From Lentibacter algarum (GTDB lineage Bacteria; Pseudomonadota; Alphaproteobacteria; Rhodobacterales; Rhodobacteraceae), in assembly GCF_040580765.1 (NCBI RefSeq), contig NZ_CP158687.1:372001-436000 (forward strand): a DNA stretch of 64,000 nt, in the 5' to 3' direction. Under the pieces are notes generated by a model. It was not told the DNA's origin, did no database searches, and saw nothing but the letters and a program-made list of their open reading frames with translations. The translations under genes were made by a program, and so were the position numbers. Every line of letters starts with the position of its first letter. The stretch's first letter is position 1. Below are positions 61,461-64,000 of this stretch, piece by piece.

Positions 61461-62418
61461 AGGTGTCCTTTGAAGCGGCAGCAGCGCGGCTTTCGCGCAG
61501 ATTGCGCGCCAGTAGGTCCATCGCGGCCATGCGCACGGCGACGCCCATTTCGACCTGTTCTTGAATGACAGAGCGGGTCACGTCATCGGCAATTTCGCCG
61601 TCGATCTCAACGCCGCGGTTCATTGGGCCGGGGTGCATGACGATCGCATCTGGTTTGGCGTGGGCGAGCTTTTCGGCGGTGAGACCGAAGCGGTGATAAT
61701 ACTCGCGCTCGGAGGGGATAAACCCGCCATCCATGCGCTCTTTCTGGAGCCTGAGCATCATCACGACATCGACGCCTTCAAGCCCTTCCCGCATGTCGTC
61801 AAAGACTTCGACGCCAAACTCGTCAATCTGGCTCGGCATTAGCGTGGGCGGTCCGATCAGGCGGACGCGATTTTCCATTTTGCCGAGCAGCATGATATTG
61901 CTGCGTGCGACGCGGGAGTGGGCGATATCGCCGCAGATTGCGATCGAGAGGCGGTGTAGGCGGCCCTTGGCGCGGCGGATTGTCAGGGCATCGAGCAGCG
62001 CCTGAGTCGGGTGTTCGTGGCTGCCATCGCCCGCGTTGAGCACGGCGCAATTGACCTTTTGGGCCAGAAGATCGACCGCACCTGAGCTGCCATGGCGCAC
62101 GACGAGGAGATCGGGGTGCATGGCGTTGAGAGTGAGGGCCGTATCAACCAGCGTTTCGCCCTTTTTGATAGAGCTTGCGCCCATGGCCATGTTCATCACA
62201 TCTGCGCCGAGGCGCTTGCCTGCAAGCTCGAAAGACGCCTGTGTGCGGGTCGAGTTTTCAAAGAACATATTGATCTGGGTCAGGCCCGCCAGCGCATCGG
62301 AGTGTTTGTGCGCAGAGCGATTGAGCGCAACATATTTGTCGGCCAGATCAAGAATAGAAGTGATGTCGGATTGGGAGAGCGGCTCGATCCCTAATAGGTG
62401 ACGATGTGCAAAGCTCAT
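61453..62418 (-). CDS. pyrB: Aspartate carbamoyltransferase catalytic subunit
   Basis: A 321-residue enzyme. [20 protein letters not shown] (with the carbamoyl-phosphate STRT loop near residues 55-58), [21 protein letters not shown] and [12 protein letters not shown] are intact, so it should be active. It starts de novo pyrimidine synthesis with aspartate and carbamoyl phosphate. It is the first gene of the operon pyrB, two membrane genes, pyrC-like, plsY. No pyrI is visible. Confidence 0.96.
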   Translation of the reverse strand: MSFAHRHLLGIEPLSQSDITSILDLADKYVALNRSAHKHSDALAGLTQINMFFENSTRTQASFELAGKRLGADVMNMAMGASSIKKGETLVDTALTLNAMHPDLLVVRHGSSGAVDLLAQKVNCAVLNAGDGSHEHPTQALLDALTIRRAKGRLHRLSIAICGDIAHSRVARSNIMLLGKMENRVRLIGPPTLMPSQIDEFGVEVFDDMREGLEGVDVVMMLRLQKERMDGGFIPSEREYYHRFGLTAEKLAHAKPDAIVMHPGPMNRGVEIDGEIADDVTRSVIQEQVEMGVAVRMAAMDLLARNLRESRAAAASKDTYV

Positions 62419-62521
62419 GGGCTGTCCCTCGCAAATTTCCTGAGCTTATAAAGCGGGGGCGGGGAGCGTGCAATCTGCTTTCGGTGTTTTGGCGGTCTCA
62501 GGGATGCGCTAGGGTGTTTGC

Positions 62522-63298
62522 ATGGAATCGGCACAAGAATACTGGGCGGCGCGGGCGGCTCTTGAATGGCAGGTTGAACTCGGGGCTGATGAGGCGCTGA
62601 GCGAAGGGCCTGTGAACCGCTTTGAGCTTGTTGAGAAGGTGAAGGCTAAGCCTGCCTCTGCGAAAGTCGAGGCGGCGCCACATGTGCAGTCTGGATATGT
62701 GGAAGCGCCCAAGATTGACGCTGTGGCGGAGGCCCGCACGGCGGCCGAGCAAGCTCAGGATTTGGGCCAGCTGCGTGCGGCGCTGGACCGGTTTGAGCAT
62801 TGCGAGCTCAAGCGCGGGGCGCGCAACCTTGTGTTTGCCGATGGCGCGGCTGGGGCGCGTGTGATGATCCTTGGCGAAGCGCCAGACCGAGAGGGGGACC
62901 GCGAGGGCAAGCCTTTTGTCGGGCAGTCGGCTGCCCTTTTGGGAAAGATGCTTGGCGCGATAGGTCTGAGCCTTGAAGAAAGTGTTTATGTCAGCACAGT
63001 GATGCCGTGGCGGCTTTTGAACCAGTCGGGGCCAAGTCCTGACGAGATTGCTATGATGCGGCCCTTTGTGGCGCGGCATGTCGCTTTGGCGAAGCCTGAC
63101 ATCTTGATTCTGATGGGTAATATTGCGTGTGATGCGGCGCTGGGGCAGCGCGGAATTACGCGGCTGCGCGGCACATGGGGCGAGGCGTTTGGCTTGCCTG
63201 TGATGCCGATGTTTCCGCCAGAGACTTTGATGCGCCAGCCTGAGCTGAAGCGCGCGGCATGGGCGGATTTGTTAGAGATTAAAGCGAGGCTTGCATGA
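62522..63298 (+). CDS. Uracil-DNA glycosylase family 4-like protein, divergent
   Basis: A 258-residue protein. The N-terminal ~75 residues are low-complexity (Ala/Glu/Lys). The core has FEHCELKRGARNLVFADG and VMILGEAPDREGDREGKPFVG (about residues 115-140), close to motif 1 of family 4. The second motif, usually HPAxLLR, is FPPETLMR here. Only two Cys are in the whole protein, so the 4Fe-4S cluster of UDGa is not possible. It may have lost or changed activity. It is divergent from pyrB and overlaps moaB by four bases. Confidence 0.8.
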   Translation: MESAQEYWAARAALEWQVELGADEALSEGPVNRFELVEKVKAKPASAKVEAAPHVQSGYVEAPKIDAVAEARTAAEQAQDLGQLRAALDRFEHCELKRGARNLVFADGAAGARVMILGEAPDREGDREGKPFVGQSAALLGKMLGAIGLSLEESVYVSTVMPWRLLNQSGPSPDEIAMMRPFVARHVALAKPDILILMGNIACDAALGQRGITRLRGTWGEAFGLPVMPMFPPETLMRQPELKRAAWADLLEIKARLA

Positions 63299-63837
63299 GC
63301 AGAATTGACGAAAGCCGTGAGTTTATTCCCGTGAGGATTGCTGTTTTGACGGTCAGTGACACGCGGGAGCTGGCAGAGGACCGCTCGGGTGATGTGCTTG
63401 TGGCGCGGCTGACGGAAGCGGGGCATGTGCTGGCGAAACGCGAGATTGTGCGTGATGAGCGCGGGGATATTGCTCAGCAACTGCGCGACTGGGTGGCCAG
63501 TGGTGAAGTTGATGTCATTATCTCGACAGGCGGCACGGGGCTGACAGGGCGGGATGTGACCGTTGAGGCTCATAGGGATGTTTACGAAAAAGAGATCGAC
63601 GCCTTTGGCACGCTGTTTACGATGATCAGCTTTGGCAAAATCGGAACGAGTGCTGTGCAGAGCCGCGCGACCGCGGGTGTGGCGGGCGGGTGCTATCTCT
63701 TCGCGCTGCCAGGCAGCCCAGGAGCGTGTAAGGACGGCTGGGACGACATCCTGAAGTGGCAGCTGGATTATCGTCACCGGCCCTGCAACTTCGTTGAGAT
63801 CATGCCGCGACTTGAAGAGCACAAGCGACGCAAATGA
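63295..63837 (+). CDS. moaB: Molybdenum cofactor biosynthesis protein MoaB/MogA family
   Basis: A 180-residue protein. The family motifs VLTVSDTRELAEDRSGD (about residues 14-30), STGGTGLTGRDVTVEA (near residues 78-93) and the LPGSPGACKDGWDDIL end are present. MoaB/MogA proteins adenylylate molybdopterin. It overlaps both neighbours by four bases. Confidence 0.93.
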   Translation: MSRIDESREFIPVRIAVLTVSDTRELAEDRSGDVLVARLTEAGHVLAKREIVRDERGDIAQQLRDWVASGEVDVIISTGGTGLTGRDVTVEAHRDVYEKEIDAFGTLFTMISFGKIGTSAVQSRATAGVAGGCYLFALPGSPGACKDGWDDILKWQLDYRHRPCNFVEIMPRLEEHKRRK

Positions 63838-64000
63838 ACGATGTCTTTGAGCCATTGGGCCCTCTGATGGAGCCGCAAGACGGACCTGCTCTGATCAAAG
63901 TTGCTGCGATTTATGCCCGCGACACGCATGGCCGCGCGCTGTGCCAGCTTCGGGACGATTTGCCAGGGATTGCTGCCGGCGGGATTTGGGGCCTGTTTGG
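63834..64000 (+). CDS. Nudix hydrolase, N-terminal part (cut by window edge)
   Basis: An open frame starts at ATG 63834, overlapping the moaB stop, and runs to the window end. The translated part has ALIKVAAIYARDTHGRALCQLRDD and ends GGIWGLFG, which matches the strand before the Nudix box in Nudix hydrolases. The Nudix box itself lies outside, so the substrate class is not known. Confidence 0.7.
   Translation, partial: MNDVFEPLGPLMEPQDGPALIKVAAIYARDTHGRALCQLRDDLPGIAAGGIWGLF

Overview
The window reads as a chromosomal segment of an alphaproteobacterium, most likely a marine Rhodobacterales (Roseobacter-type) organism. The evidence is a moderately GC-rich, densely packed genome, an AapJQMP amino-acid ABC transporter, an ATP12 chaperone, YdcH and DUF1150 small proteins, a class II glutamate-cysteine ligase, a fused Sat-CysC, and a short-type adenylate kinase. 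No phage, IS element, CRISPR array or rRNA was seen. One tRNA (Arg, ACG) is present. All long genes look intact.

Layout. 1-1155: two ClbS/DfsB-like genes (the first cut by the window edge) and a small membrane protein. 1300-5590: ribosomal genes rpmC to rpmD. 5631-7881: the ribosomal run is broken by a terminator, a solitary ectoine-synthase gene, a convergent DEAD-box helicase and a new promoter. 7882-13124: rplO, secY, adk, rpsM, rpsK, rpoA and rplQ, ending in a terminator. 13185-18712: HtrA-like protease, rarA, crcB, an RluC-type pseudouridine synthase, a HAD phosphatase and ATP12, tightly overlapping. 18827-23426: aapJQMP with a hairpin-rich leader. 23505-28395: a second DEAD-box helicase with a repetitive basic tail, purEK, ydcH, and an Hsp20-DUF1150 pair behind a sigma-32-like promoter. 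28415-30130: sat-cysC.

30390-37160 is the main accessory locus. It holds a dimethylglycine/sarcosine-dehydrogenase-like flavoprotein with a GcvT domain, a non-pyrrolysine MttB-family methyltransferase, a TetR regulator and a DgcA/trimethylamine-dehydrogenase-like flavoprotein. Together they suggest stepwise demethylation of a methylated amine or betaine, with methyl groups passed to folate. The substrate and any corrinoid partner are not visible.

37247-48000: tRNA-Arg, an operon of TVP38, a disulfide-reductase-like flavoprotein and a histidine kinase, then rpmH-rnpA-yidD, a DMT transporter, an ABC exporter, an S49 peptidase, a cation antiporter, a pteridine-reductase-like SDR and an AT-rich island with a consensus DnaA box. 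48000-58664: uvrC, pgsA, moaD, moaE, a YcaQ-like glycosylase, an OmpA-domain protein with a membrane coiled-coil partner, ubiA and rsmE head to head, and gshA. 58663-62418 (minus strand): pyrB, two unknown membrane proteins, a dihydroorotase-like protein that lacks its metal ligands, and plsY. 62522-64000: a divergent family-4-like uracil-DNA glycosylase, moaB and the start of a Nudix gene.

Most of the window is housekeeping DNA. The best candidates for something under-described are the methylamine/betaine locus, the solitary ectC inside the ribosomal cluster, the pseudo-dihydroorotase operon with its two membrane proteins, and the degenerate uracil-DNA glycosylase. No wholly new defence or mobile system was found.
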